From an uncultured Bacteroidota bacterium (GTDB taxonomy: Bacteria > Bacteroidota > Rhodothermia > Rhodothermales > Salinibacteraceae): 59,873 nt of DNA. This document shows positions 17,428 through 26,121 of this stretch, piece by piece. Within the stretch, counting starts at the first letter, position 1. Every line of letters starts with the position of its first letter. Position numbers and translations under genes: made by a program. The notes below the pieces were generated by a model. That model was not told the DNA's origin. It worked only from the letters and a program-made list of their open reading frames with translations, and made no database searches. The stretch covers positions 1-59,873 of the forward strand of contig CAJXLV010000020.1 of assembly GCA_913056185.1 (NCBI GenBank). The letters are read 5' to 3'.

Positions 17428-18588
17428 ATGGCATATCGCTTCACCTCCGAATCGGTCTCGGAAGGCCACCCCGACAAGATTGCGGACCAGATCTCCGACG
17501 CCATCCTCGATGCGTACCTCACGGAAGACCCCGCGAGCCGCGTCGCTGTGGAGACGCTCGTTACCTCCGGCCTCGTCGTCCTTAGTGGCGAGGTGACCTC
17601 CGACGCCACCGTTGAGCCTCGCGACATTGCCCGTGAGGTCATCCGCGATATTGGCTATACCGACCCCCGAATCCGGTTTGACGCCGACTCGTGCGGCGTC
17701 ATCAGCAGCCTGCACGAACAGAGCGGCGACATCAGCCAGGGCGTGGATGGCGGCGACGAGCAGGGGGCTGGCGACCAGGGCCTCATGTTTGGCTACGCCT
17801 GCCGGGAAACCCCCGAGCTGATGCCCATGGCCATTACATTCTCCCACCGCCTTGTGCAGGAGCTGGCCCACATCCGCAAGCAAACGGACAAGATGCCCTA
17901 TCTGCGGCCCGACTCCAAGAGCCAGGTGACCATCGAGTACGAGGACGACCGCATCACGCCTCGCCGCGTTCACACGGTGGTTGTGTCTACGCAGCACGAC
18001 GACGGCGTGCCGCAGGAAGAGATCAAGCAGGACGTCCGCGATATTCTTCTCCCCCGCGCCCTCCCCACGGAGCTGCTCGACGACGACCTCACGCTCCACG
18101 TCAATCCCACGGGGCGCTTTGTGACTGGTGGGCCGCACGGCGATACGGGCCTTACGGGGCGCAAAATCATTGTGGACACCTACGGCGGAAAGGGCGCTCA
18201 CGGCGGCGGCGCCTTCAGCGGCAAGGACCCCTCGAAGGTGGACCGCAGCGCGACCTATGCGGCCCGCCACGTGGCCAAAAACCTGGTGGCGGCGGAGCTC
18301 TGCGACGAAGCGCTCGTCCAAATCGCGTACGCCATTGGGGTCACGCAGCCGGTGTCCATCGATGTGTCAACCAATGGTACCGGCCGCCTGCCCGATGCGG
18401 CTCTCTGCGAAATGGTGGAGGAACACTTCGACCTTTCTCCCTCCGGCATTATCCAGCGGCTCGACCTCCTCAAGCCCCGCTACCAAAAAACCGCTGCGTA
18501 CGGCCACTTTGGACGCCCGGACTTCCCCTGGGAGGAGCTCACGCACGTGGAGGCGCTCAAGCGCGACGCGGCTGAGATGGCGTCTTGA
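17428..18588 (+). CDS. metK: S-adenosylmethionine synthetase
   Basis: 386 residues starting [20 protein letters not shown] at 17428; the frame is open further upstream, but this is the conserved family start. Signatures are [34 protein letters not shown] and the P-loop-like [22 protein letters not shown]. It makes SAM from methionine and ATP in the cytosol. The length equals that of other bacterial MetK proteins. The upstream hairpin and T-run suggest leader regulation. It is monocistronic as far as can be seen. Confidence 0.97.
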   Translation: MAYRFTSESVSEGHPDKIADQISDAILDAYLTEDPASRVAVETLVTSGLVVLSGEVTSDATVEPRDIAREVIRDIGYTDPRIRFDADSCGVISSLHEQSGDISQGVDGGDEQGAGDQGLMFGYACRETPELMPMAITFSHRLVQELAHIRKQTDKMPYLRPDSKSQVTIEYEDDRITPRRVHTVVVSTQHDDGVPQEEIKQDVRDILLPRALPTELLDDDLTLHVNPTGRFVTGGPHGDTGLTGRKIIVDTYGGKGAHGGGAFSGKDPSKVDRSATYAARHVAKNLVAAELCDEALVQIAYAIGVTQPVSIDVSTNGTGRLPDAALCEMVEEHFDLSPSGIIQRLDLLKPRYQKTAAYGHFGRPDFPWEELTHVEALKRDAAEMAS

Positions 18589-19097
18589 CTCCTCCCCCGG
18601 CCAAACGCTCGTCCCAGGTCCCCTCTCAGGCTACGTGCGTATCCCAAGGTCCCTGGGTCGGTCGCTGCGGTTGGGCCCTGGGTGCCGGAAACGGGCCCAT
18701 CGCGTGGCTGCCCCGCGGCTCTGCGACACGCCCGCTGGCGAACCGCAGGCCGTGGACTGGAGCGGGCGGGCTGTCTACCAACGTAGACACACACACCCGC
18801 CCGATCTCCGGCGCTGGAAGCAGTCGCGACCGAGCACGCGGGCAGCCCTCGGCCCCTATGACGGGTCGCACACCTCTCTTCATGGAATCTTCTCCCCCAG
18901 TCTCCCGAAATCCCCGGCCTGGACCGCATTTTGCTTCACAATAAATTCCGTACGTCGTGCGTTGGGAACACACCCCGATGTGCCGTATTTGTGGCATTTT
19001 CCACTTGCGACTTGGCGAACTGCTTCGCACATTGCAAAGTGGAGCATGACAGTCGTCCCGACGCTCGCCCCCCGAAACACAGCAACCGCACGCATAC
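18589..19097. other. Intergenic region before the ECF sigma gene
   Basis: 509 nt with no supported gene. Near its right end are a promoter-like element (18962-18991) and a small GTGG-CATTTT-CCAC stem at 18991-19004. I see no repeat or RNA gene in the remainder. Confidence 0.5.
18962..18991 (+). promoter_or_regulatory. Candidate promoter of the ECF sigma gene
   Basis: TTG at 18962-18964 is followed 21 nt later by TATTTG at 18986-18991, similar to the Bacteroidota housekeeping promoter. The start codon lies 107 nt further on. Confidence 0.35.
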
Positions 19098-19763
19098 ATG
19101 GCGAAGGACAAGGCAGAAGTTGTTACCAAAAAAACCGCCTCGAAGGACAAGGGTGCCTTCAACCAGCATGAGGCCCTGCAGGAAATGAGCGACGAAGACC
19201 TGATGTCGCAGTTTCAGGCCGGCACGGTGGAGGCGTTCAACATCCTCGTGGAACGGTACTCGGACCGCTTGATGCAGTACCTCTACCGGTTCTTGGGCGA
19301 CAAGAAACGGTGTGAGGACCTGCTGCAGGAAACGTTCCTGCGGGTGCACCGCAATCGTCACTCCTACCGGCGGATCGCGAAGTTCTCGACGTGGCTCTAT
19401 ACCATTGCCGGGAACCTGGCGCGCTCTGAATACCGGAAGCGGAAGCGGCGGCGGATGCAGTCGATTCAGTCCGTCAACCGCGATAATGAGGAGTACGAGA
19501 TGGAGATTCCGGACGAGTCGTTCTCGCCGGACAAGCACGCGGAGAGCACCATTCAGGACCACTACATCCAGGAGGCCATGAACGAAATTCCGCCGGCCTT
19601 CCGCGAGGTGGTGGTGCTGCGCGACATCCAGCAGCTGGCCTACGACGAGATTGCGGAGATTACGGGCCTCCCGATGGGCACTGTCAAGAGCCGCATCAAC
19701 CGCGGGCGCACCAAGCTGCAGGCGCTGCTGCAGGACGTCTACCCGTTCAAGGACGAAAGCTGA
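19098..19763 (+). CDS. ECF-type RNA polymerase sigma factor
   Basis: 221 residues with the two-domain ECF layout. Region 2 spans roughly residues 33-115 (DLMSQFQAGTVEAFNILVER, FLGDKKRCEDLLQETFLRVH, FSTWLYTIAGNLARSEYRK), joined by a basic then acidic linker. Region 4 spans about 158-213 (IPPAFREVVVLRDIQQLAYD, IAEITGLPMGTVKSRINRGR). The lysine-rich 30-residue N-terminus (MAKDKAEVVTKKTASKDKGAF) is longer than usual. No anti-sigma gene is adjacent, so regulation may be transcriptional. A good intrinsic terminator follows. The target promoters are unknown. Confidence 0.93.
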   Translation: MAKDKAEVVTKKTASKDKGAFNQHEALQEMSDEDLMSQFQAGTVEAFNILVERYSDRLMQYLYRFLGDKKRCEDLLQETFLRVHRNRHSYRRIAKFSTWLYTIAGNLARSEYRKRKRRRMQSIQSVNRDNEEYEMEIPDESFSPDKHAESTIQDHYIQEAMNEIPPAFREVVVLRDIQQLAYDEIAEITGLPMGTVKSRINRGRTKLQALLQDVYPFKDES

Positions 19764-19813
19764 TCGTGTAGGTCTCGAGGCTCTTCGGGGCCCCTGCGTC
19801 TCTCCTTTTTCTG

Positions 19814-19844
19814 CGCCGGATCCCTTCGGGGTCCGGCGTTTTTT
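19814..19844 (+). terminator. Rho-independent terminator after the ECF sigma gene
   Basis: A GC-rich stem CGCCGGA(T)CCC / GGGTCCGGCG with loop TTCG and one bulged T is followed directly by TTTTTT (19839-19844). It lies 50 nt after the sigma factor stop codon and before the DUF971 gene. Confidence 0.88.
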
Positions 19845-19886
19845 ATGGGCCCGCCTCTGTCTCTTCCGCCCTGCCGCAGATGCTTC

Positions 19887-20204
19887 ATGGATGCGCCCGC
19901 CCCCACCCAGATTCAGGTCGACACGGATGCGCAAACCCTGACGGTCGAATGGGCGGATGACCATTCGTCGGTCTTTCCGCTGGACCGCCTCCGGGCCGCC
20001 TGCCCGTGCGCCAACTGTGAGGGGAAGGCCGTTGAGCACATCGCGCCCCCCGACCACACGGCCTCCCCCGACCGGCAGTGGACGGACCTCGACATCGAGC
20101 CGGCCGGAAGCATTGGCATCCGCATCACGTGGGACGACGGCCACAACGCAGGCATCTTCCGCTGGGACCGCCTGCGCCGCCTGCAGCCGAAGCGTAAAAC
20201 GTGA
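19887..20204 (+). CDS. DUF971 protein
   Basis: 105 residues from ATG 19887 (MDAPAPTQIQVDTDAQTLTV). The EWADDHSSVFPLDRLRAACPCANCEG core and the C-terminal SIGIRITWDDGHNAGIFRWDRLR match DUF971 (gamma-butyrobetaine hydroxylase-like N-terminal domain, often a small stand-alone protein near Fe-S or Mrp genes). CPCANC provides possible metal-binding cysteines. No partner gene is beside it; function unknown. The preceding terminator separates it from the sigma gene. Confidence 0.85.
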   Translation: MDAPAPTQIQVDTDAQTLTVEWADDHSSVFPLDRLRAACPCANCEGKAVEHIAPPDHTASPDRQWTDLDIEPAGSIGIRITWDDGHNAGIFRWDRLRRLQPKRKT

Positions 20205-20285
20205 CTCGGGGTGCGTGATTTCTGGGAGACAAGCCCCCACGACTCGCTCTGCACGCATCACTTTTCACGTGTCCCTCCTCACGCA

Positions 20286-22802
20286 TCATTCGTCCCCTTC
20301 CAGAATGTTGTCGATGCGGACGAGGACGTCCTCCAAATGCATCCGCGTGGCCGCGTCCGCGGTGCGGCGGAGTCCCTGCTCCACGTCTTCGCGAAGCGTA
20401 TTGAGCTCGCTCCGCACGTGCGCCCGGATGTCGGACTGCCCCACGTTCACCGGCGTCTCGATGATGTAGTCCGAGTAGGCGTCCGGCAGGTCGTCGGGCT
20501 GCGCGTCGTCGGAGAGCAGGTAGCCCATCCGCTCCAGGTACCCGCGCTGCAGGTTGCGGCGGTACGGGCCGATTGCGTCGCCCCCATCGAGTTCGCTCCA
20601 GACGCCGGTGCGAAGGTCTTCGAGCATGGTGCCGAGCGCATACGCCTCGCCATCGGCCATGGCCTCTGCCTCGAGCAGGCGGGCCATGCGCTGCGGGCGA
20701 AGGAGCATGTTCACGACGCTCACCTGCGCCGCTCGCACCCGGTCCAGGGCGCCGCTTGCCTCAATGCGGCGCAGCACGTCCGCCTCCACGAGCCACGCGG
20801 GCGGCTGGAAGGCCTGCCGGTTGAGGAAGCGAAGCACCTCTCGCTGCTGGGCCGCGGGGACGGGGTCGTAGACCGGCCCGTCCTGGTTGTAGGTCTTAAA
20901 GGTCTCGTAGACGCCGCCGACGTGGCGGGCAGCGTGGCCCAGGTAGCGCTCCCACTGGTTCACGACCGACCCGTACAGCTCCTCCAGCTCGTCGTAGGGG
21001 GCGCCGTCCGCACGCGTCCATGCCACCAGATTCGGCACGATGCGCTTCAGGTTCTCCACCCCGAGGCTGCCGGCCGCCACGGCGTTGCGCCCAAGGTCCT
21101 CGCGCTGCGAGCGCGGGTCGACCGGGCGGTAGGTCTGCCGGCCGTAGAAGTAGCGTGGATCGCCCGCATTTTCCAGAATCATGTCGTCGAGCCGCTGGGC
21201 CTGCCGAGCGGCGCCGTCCACGTCCGGCATTGCCTGGTAGCCCCACTGGATGGACCAGCGATCGTAGCGGCCAATCTGCGGCGTAAAGCGCTCGACGCCG
21301 TCATCCGGCTGGGCAATGTAGTTGAACCGCGCGTAGTCCATGATGGAGGGCGCGGTGCCGTGGGTGGCGGTGTAGGAGGGCGACCGCAGCGAGTCGACCG
21401 GCACGGCGTGGCTGGAGCCCCAGTTGTGCGGGAGCCCGAGCGTGTGTCCCACCTCGTGCGCCACCACGAACCGCAGCAGCTTGCCCATCACGTCCGTGTC
21501 GAAGTTGCGCCCGCGGGCCTCCGGGTTGGCCGCGGCCGTCTGCACAAAATACCAGTTGCGGAGCAGGGTCAGGACGTTGTGGTACATCCCGATGTCGCTC
21601 TCCAGAATCTGGCCGGTGCGGGGGTCGTGGACGTTCGGTCCGTAGGCGTTGGGGATTTCAGAGGCGAACCAGCGGACGGTCGAGTAGCGGATGTCGTCGG
21701 CATCGAAGCTGCCCTCCACGTCCGACGCGTCTTTCGCTACAATCGCGTTCTTGAAGCCCGCGGCGCGGAAGGCCTCCTGCCAGTCCTCAATGCCCTGCCG
21801 CACGTACGGCTTCCACTTGTCCGGCGTAGCCGGGTCCACGTAGTACGCAATCGGCTCCGTCGGCTCCACCAACTCGCCGTTGCGGTATGCTTCGGGGTCC
21901 GACGGTTCCAGGCGCCAGCGCGTAATCACGCACTCCTCGGCGGCCTGCTGCTCCTCGGAGCTGTAGTTGATGCGCTCGACCCCGAAGTAGCCCACCCGCT
22001 GGTCGCACAGGCGTGGCGTCATCGGAGCCCCCGGCAGCAGCACCATCGAGTGGTTCATCTCCACACTGATGGTCCCCGTCGACTCGCTGGAGGGCGGGCT
22101 TTCGGCCTGATAGGTGAGGATGACCTCCACATCCGTGTTCTGCGGGAAGCTCTCCACCCCGTTCAGGAACGTCCGCTCCCCGTCGAGCCGTCGGACCCGA
22201 TACTCCTCGCGGGCCGACTGCGGCAGGCCGAGCGACGAGACATCGCTGGTGTAGAGGTCTGTGGCCTCGAAGACCACGCCGGTGGAATCCTCGTTGCGGG
22301 CCGCAATCGAGAACGACTTCAGGATCGGCTCGAAGCTGGAGTTCTGCACCGCCTGGTAGACGGGATCTTCGGGGTTGGCCGTTTTTTCGTGGCTAACCAC
22401 GCGGAGAAGCAACTCGTCGCCCCGTCGCTCCCAGCGCAGCACCTGCGTGTTGATCTTTTGCCCGCCGTACGCCAGCTCGGCCTGCGCCTTCGACACGCGC
22501 GAGACCATCAGCAGCTCGCGCCCCAGGAGGGAGTCTGCGACCTCGAAGTAGAGCTTGTCGTTGAACCGGTGGGTCGCAATCAGGCCGTCGTCTGAGCGGG
22601 CCGAGTCGGGGATGACCTCGCCGAACGGCTTGAGCCCGCCGGTCTCTTCGCCAGACGCTTCCGGTTGCTTCTGCGCAGCGGCCTGCTGCCCACTGCCGTC
22701 CGACGCCCCTCCGAGGCCGGCACAGCCCATGACGAATGCAACGAGAACAGCGGCGGTGGCCCAGCGCAACCAGCGCGAGGCGGACGAGACAACAGTGTAC
22801 AT
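20286..22802 (-). CDS. Large zinc metalloprotease lipoprotein (DUF5117/DUF4953 type)
   Basis: 838 residues starting MYTVVSSASRWLRWATAAVL at 22802, with a lipobox-like VMGC so that Cys27 would be lipidated. The catalytic motif HEVGHTLGLPHN puts zinc ligands at His449 and His453 with Glu450. Flanking text such as YYVDPATPDKWKPYVRQGIEDW, WFASEIPNAYGPNVHDPRTGQI, IMDYARFNYIAQPDDGV and IGRYDRWSIQWGY is characteristic of the DUF5117/DUF4953 metalloproteases common in Bacteroidota. It probably sits on the periplasmic or outer surface. The C-terminal 300 residues are helical (QRMARLLEAEAMADGEAYAL). The natural substrate is unknown. Confidence 0.9.
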   Translation of the reverse strand: MYTVVSSASRWLRWATAAVLVAFVMGCAGLGGASDGSGQQAAAQKQPEASGEETGGLKPFGEVIPDSARSDDGLIATHRFNDKLYFEVADSLLGRELLMVSRVSKAQAELAYGGQKINTQVLRWERRGDELLLRVVSHEKTANPEDPVYQAVQNSSFEPILKSFSIAARNEDSTGVVFEATDLYTSDVSSLGLPQSAREEYRVRRLDGERTFLNGVESFPQNTDVEVILTYQAESPPSSESTGTISVEMNHSMVLLPGAPMTPRLCDQRVGYFGVERINYSSEEQQAAEECVITRWRLEPSDPEAYRNGELVEPTEPIAYYVDPATPDKWKPYVRQGIEDWQEAFRAAGFKNAIVAKDASDVEGSFDADDIRYSTVRWFASEIPNAYGPNVHDPRTGQILESDIGMYHNVLTLLRNWYFVQTAAANPEARGRNFDTDVMGKLLRFVVAHEVGHTLGLPHNWGSSHAVPVDSLRSPSYTATHGTAPSIMDYARFNYIAQPDDGVERFTPQIGRYDRWSIQWGYQAMPDVDGAARQAQRLDDMILENAGDPRYFYGRQTYRPVDPRSQREDLGRNAVAAGSLGVENLKRIVPNLVAWTRADGAPYDELEELYGSVVNQWERYLGHAARHVGGVYETFKTYNQDGPVYDPVPAAQQREVLRFLNRQAFQPPAWLVEADVLRRIEASGALDRVRAAQVSVVNMLLRPQRMARLLEAEAMADGEAYALGTMLEDLRTGVWSELDGGDAIGPYRRNLQRGYLERMGYLLSDDAQPDDLPDAYSDYIIETPVNVGQSDIRAHVRSELNTLREDVEQGLRRTADAATRMHLEDVLVRIDNILEGDE

Positions 22803-23040
22803 GCGGGCACGAGGCAGTGGTGGATCGAAAAGCGGCGGCCCGTTCCCCCGTCACAGTTTCCCCGAACGGTGTGGTGGGACAAAGAACGCTTGTCCGCCAC
22901 CGGACATGAACCGAACCAGGGCGCCCAAAGGCAACCGCGCCGCCGCTCCTGCCGCGAACTGCACCTGCGCGTTCCGAATTGGGGACGCCTGTGGATGGAT
23001 CGACCAGACCTGTGTTGCCTCTCTTGCCCTCGGCTCGCGG

Positions 23041-23136
23041 TTATCCCCCGAACTGCGCGAGAGCGACGAAGGCCAGGATGAGGACCACGAAAAAGCCAAG
23101 GGCCAACAGGATTTGCCGGAGGACGCGACGATTCAT
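23041..23136 (-). CDS. Small single-helix membrane protein
   Basis: A 31-residue frame, MNRRVLRQILLALGFFVVLI then LAFVALAQFGG, from ATG 23136. It has a basic N-terminus and one strong transmembrane helix. It lies between the metalloprotease promoter region and the SF2 helicase gene. It is too short for homology calling; the longer frame to 23244 adds a proline/arginine-rich tail that looks non-coding. It may be a real microprotein, but it could be chance. Confidence 0.45.
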   Translation of the reverse strand: MNRRVLRQILLALGFFVVLILAFVALAQFGG

Positions 23137-23307
23137 GACAGATGTGAGGGTTGAGTCGAGACCTATGGCGGACGGCGGGGGAGGCCGCGCTCGCACTGGG
23201 CGCGTCAGTTCACCGCCCCTGCATGTTAAGATCGACCAAACCAATGGTCTTTGTCAACCGTGGCCCCGGCAATGCCTCGTCTCGCCCCCGGCGCCCTCCG
23301 GACCTTC

Positions 23308-25053
23308 CTACACGAACCGCTTGCTCCGCAGACAGCGCTGGAGCCATCGCTTCTTTCGTTTCAGCAGCGTCAGGCTCATGTCCGACTGCGCCTTGCGAAA
23401 ACGATCCTTCGCCTTCGCGTGCACGTCGCGGATGTGAATGTCCATGCCCCGGTTCTGGAGCGCGTGGGCCACCTGCGTGGCCAGCTCCGAGCACTCCTTG
23501 CGGAGATCGTCCTCCTGGGCCGAAAGGTCGAGCGTGTCGGGGTCCGGCTCCTGGAACGGCTGGCGCTGTACCTGCAGGTTCGAATCGCGGCCGTTGCCCT
23601 GCAACTCCAGGCGGTGCGTCTCAATGTCGCCCTCGTCGACGCCCGTGAGCGCCCATTCGGACCGTTCGTCATTTTGCTCCGCCTTCTCGGGGGACGTCCC
23701 CTTCTCGGTGCGGCGGCGCAGGCCCTCCTGCACCTCGCGCGTCATCCAGTCGAGCGTCTCGGAGAGGCCCAGGTCGCCGGACGTGAACACGTCGCACACG
23801 TTGGCGGCCTCGTCCCAGGGGGCGTAGTAGCGCATGCCGCGGAAGATCTGCTGTAGCGTTTTGGAGCGGGCGCTCACGAGGTCGAGCTTGGCGATGACGC
23901 TGATCGTCTTGATGTCGGTGCCCTCCCCGATCATGTCCACCTGCACCATCACGTCCACCTCTCCGTCGCGGTAGGCCTGCAGGCGCTCTTCCCGTTCGTC
24001 GCGGGGCACGTCCTGCCCGATGCGCGTAGTGCTAAGCCAGCCGTAGCGCCGCTCCATAAAGTCGAGCACGTCGGCCGCGTGCCGGTTGCTCATGCAGGTG
24101 ACGAGCATCTGGTGGTTGCGCCCGTCGCCGGAGCCGATGTGGCCGGCCCGCTTTTCCTGGAGGCGCCCCACCGCCGGCCCCAGCAGGGTGTCCAGATACA
24201 CATCGTGGAAGCGGAGGCTGCGGCGGGCAAAGTAGCGATCGAGGTGCGCGGTGTCGCGGCCCACCTCGCTTTTGAGCTCGCCGAGCGTCACCTCCACCTC
24301 CTCGCCGGTGTCCTCCTCCACCATCGTGACGGTGTAGTCGATGATGTGCGCCTCGATGCGCTTCAGGATCTCGCCCTCGGCGTGGGCGTCGCTCAGGCCC
24401 ACCTCGTGGAGGGCGCGGTAGTGCAGTTCTTCGTGCCCGCCGCTGGTCTGCACCACGTCGTGCGGGACGCCGAAGAGGGGCTTGCCGTCGCTGCGGAGGG
24501 GCGTGCCGGAGAGGCCGATGAGCGAGTCGTACGGCAGGCGCCCCACGGCCTGCGACCAGGTGCCCTCCTCCGGCAGGTGGTGAATCTCGTCGAGGACAAA
24601 GAGGGGCGCACCCTGGTTGCAGTACCGCTGCAGGTCGCGGTTGCCCGACTGCCCGCAGGCGTACTGGTAGGTGGCGATGACGATGGGGAGGTCGGGGTTT
24701 TTGACGAACACGCGGTCCGAGTCCGCGACGCAGAACGGCATGCGCGGGGCGCCAATCCAGCGGAGCATGCGCGCCATCTCGTCGGCGTCGGCGTACTGCT
24801 CTTGCAGGTTGCTGCGCGGGACGAACACCACGAGGCGGTCGCAGACGCCCATGGCGCGGGCCACGGCGAAGGAGGCGAGGGCGGTCAGCGTCTTGCCGTA
24901 GCCGGGGACGAAGACGCCGAGGTGGTCGGTGCGGCCCTCCTGGTAGGCCTTCGCGAGCTTGACGAGGAAGGCGCGTTGGCCCTCGCGAAACGAGAAGTCG
25001 GCGGCGGGGTCGAGGCCGGGGAGGCCGGCGGCGGCAACGGGGGAGACAGACAT
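23308..25053 (-). CDS. Superfamily 2 DEAD/DEAH-box helicase
   Basis: 581 residues from ATG 25053 (MSVSPVAAAGLPGLD). Helicase motifs in order are Walker A in VFVPGYGKTLTALASF (about residue 51), Ia in VVFVPRSNLQEQYAD, II as DEIHH (LFVLDEIHHLPEE), III SGTP (IGLSGTPLRSDGK), V in QVDMIGEGTDIKTISVIAKL and VI in QIFRGMRY. It belongs to the ResIII-type SF2 group (RadD/UvsW-like), acting on DNA. The charged C-terminus (KLKDR-like, LLKRKKRWLQRCLRSKRF) may bind DNA. It is on the same strand as, and 163 nt downstream of, the Wadjet jetD gene. A defence or repair link is possible but unproven. Confidence 0.88.
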   Translation of the reverse strand: MSVSPVAAAGLPGLDPAADFSFREGQRAFLVKLAKAYQEGRTDHLGVFVPGYGKTLTALASFAVARAMGVCDRLVVFVPRSNLQEQYADADEMARMLRWIGAPRMPFCVADSDRVFVKNPDLPIVIATYQYACGQSGNRDLQRYCNQGAPLFVLDEIHHLPEEGTWSQAVGRLPYDSLIGLSGTPLRSDGKPLFGVPHDVVQTSGGHEELHYRALHEVGLSDAHAEGEILKRIEAHIIDYTVTMVEEDTGEEVEVTLGELKSEVGRDTAHLDRYFARRSLRFHDVYLDTLLGPAVGRLQEKRAGHIGSGDGRNHQMLVTCMSNRHAADVLDFMERRYGWLSTTRIGQDVPRDEREERLQAYRDGEVDVMVQVDMIGEGTDIKTISVIAKLDLVSARSKTLQQIFRGMRYYAPWDEAANVCDVFTSGDLGLSETLDWMTREVQEGLRRRTEKGTSPEKAEQNDERSEWALTGVDEGDIETHRLELQGNGRDSNLQVQRQPFQEPDPDTLDLSAQEDDLRKECSELATQVAHALQNRGMDIHIRDVHAKAKDRFRKAQSDMSLTLLKRKKRWLQRCLRSKRFV

Positions 25054-25216
25054 GGAGGGGCTGCGAGGCAACAAACACGGGGGACAGGGATCGGGGCGAC
25101 GGCCCCGGAATGGAGACCAGCCCCAACGTAGGGGCCATGGGTGGGAGCCGAAAGGGGCCGGGGGAGACGTTTCGGGAAATTATCGTGTCTGCGTCTCTCC
25201 GCGACTGTCCGCTTCC

Positions 25217-26083
25217 CTACAGCGCCTCGTACAAAAGGATCTCTTGCTCCAGCCCTCGACCGTGGCGATGCAACATCGCCCGCAGCTTCGCGATTTTCGG
25301 GGAATCAGAACGCCCGATTCCGTCCAGCAAATGGACGTTCTTCGTATACAGGCGGGTCTTTCCGTATTTTTGGAGAAGGGCCTCCAGCCTCTCGGGCCAA
25401 AACAGGCGGACGCGCGCGCCGCAGGCCTCACGCAAGCGCTGAAATTCATCCAGCCCCACCGGATCGTAGTCGGGGCAGTGAAGGATGCCTCCGGCGCCCA
25501 CATCGAGCGCGGCGAGCCACGCCACCACTCGGCGCGAGAGGCGCCCGCCGCCAAAGCAGGCCACCTGAGCCGCCGTGCCGAGCGCTTCGAACCGCAGAAA
25601 CGCCTCCCGATTCTCCACGACTGCCAGGGGCCCGTCTACGGCAATCGACGTGTCCGCCCCGAGCACCACGGCCGCAACGCCCACCGTTTCGGTCAGGTGC
25701 CCGACCCGAAAGAGCGTCCCGTCGTACGTGATGGTCGTCTCCGGGGCGCCACGAAACAGGAGCACTTCATCCCCGGCCCCCCCGCGCTTCGCGTCGCGGA
25801 GGTGCGCCACGGCCTCGGAGGCCGGGAGCGGTGTGTCTCCGTCCCGGCTCGTCGCCGCCCGCGCCGCCTCAAGCCCGGACGGGTACTCTTTCCTGGCAAA
25901 CTGCCGGACTTGTTCTTCATTGCGGACAATGAGACGCCGCCCGCTCCCGGAGCGCTCCACCCTCACCACCTGTGCCTCCAGAAGGGGCCGCAGGCGGTCC
26001 CGCTGCCGGTCGCTCACGCTGCTCCAGGGAACGTGCCCCTGCTCCAAAAGACGCGTCAGGGTTTGAATCAGTCCGTCTGCCAT
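25217..26083 (-). CDS. jetD: Wadjet nuclease subunit JetD (Toprim-like)
   Basis: 288 residues (MADGLIQTLTRLLEQGHVPW). The C-terminal half is Toprim-like: Glu157 in PLAVVENREAFLRFEA and Asp205/Asp207 in ILHCPDYDPVGLDEF give the E and DxD metal-binding set. The N-terminal half has a winged-helix-like start. In Wadjet systems JetD is the endonuclease that cuts small circular DNA after the JetABC motor has extruded it. It follows jetC by 38 nt in the order A-B-C-D on one strand. It is shorter than the approximately 400-residue JetD of type I systems, so a type II or III assignment is more likely. Confidence 0.85.
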   Translation of the reverse strand: MADGLIQTLTRLLEQGHVPWSSVSDRQRDRLRPLLEAQVVRVERSGSGRRLIVRNEEQVRQFARKEYPSGLEAARAATSRDGDTPLPASEAVAHLRDAKRGGAGDEVLLFRGAPETTITYDGTLFRVGHLTETVGVAAVVLGADTSIAVDGPLAVVENREAFLRFEALGTAAQVACFGGGRLSRRVVAWLAALDVGAGGILHCPDYDPVGLDEFQRLREACGARVRLFWPERLEALLQKYGKTRLYTKNVHLLDGIGRSDSPKIAKLRAMLHRHGRGLEQEILLYEAL

Positions 26084-26121
26084 CGCACCAGGAGGGGTAC
26101 AAACGCATGTAGGCGGGGGGC

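Noticed and set aside
20211..22595. 794-residue plus-strand frame opposite the metalloprotease gene
   Set aside because: The minus strand encodes a lipoprotein signal and HEVGHTLGLPHN; the plus frame has no recognisable domain and is a codon-bias shadow.
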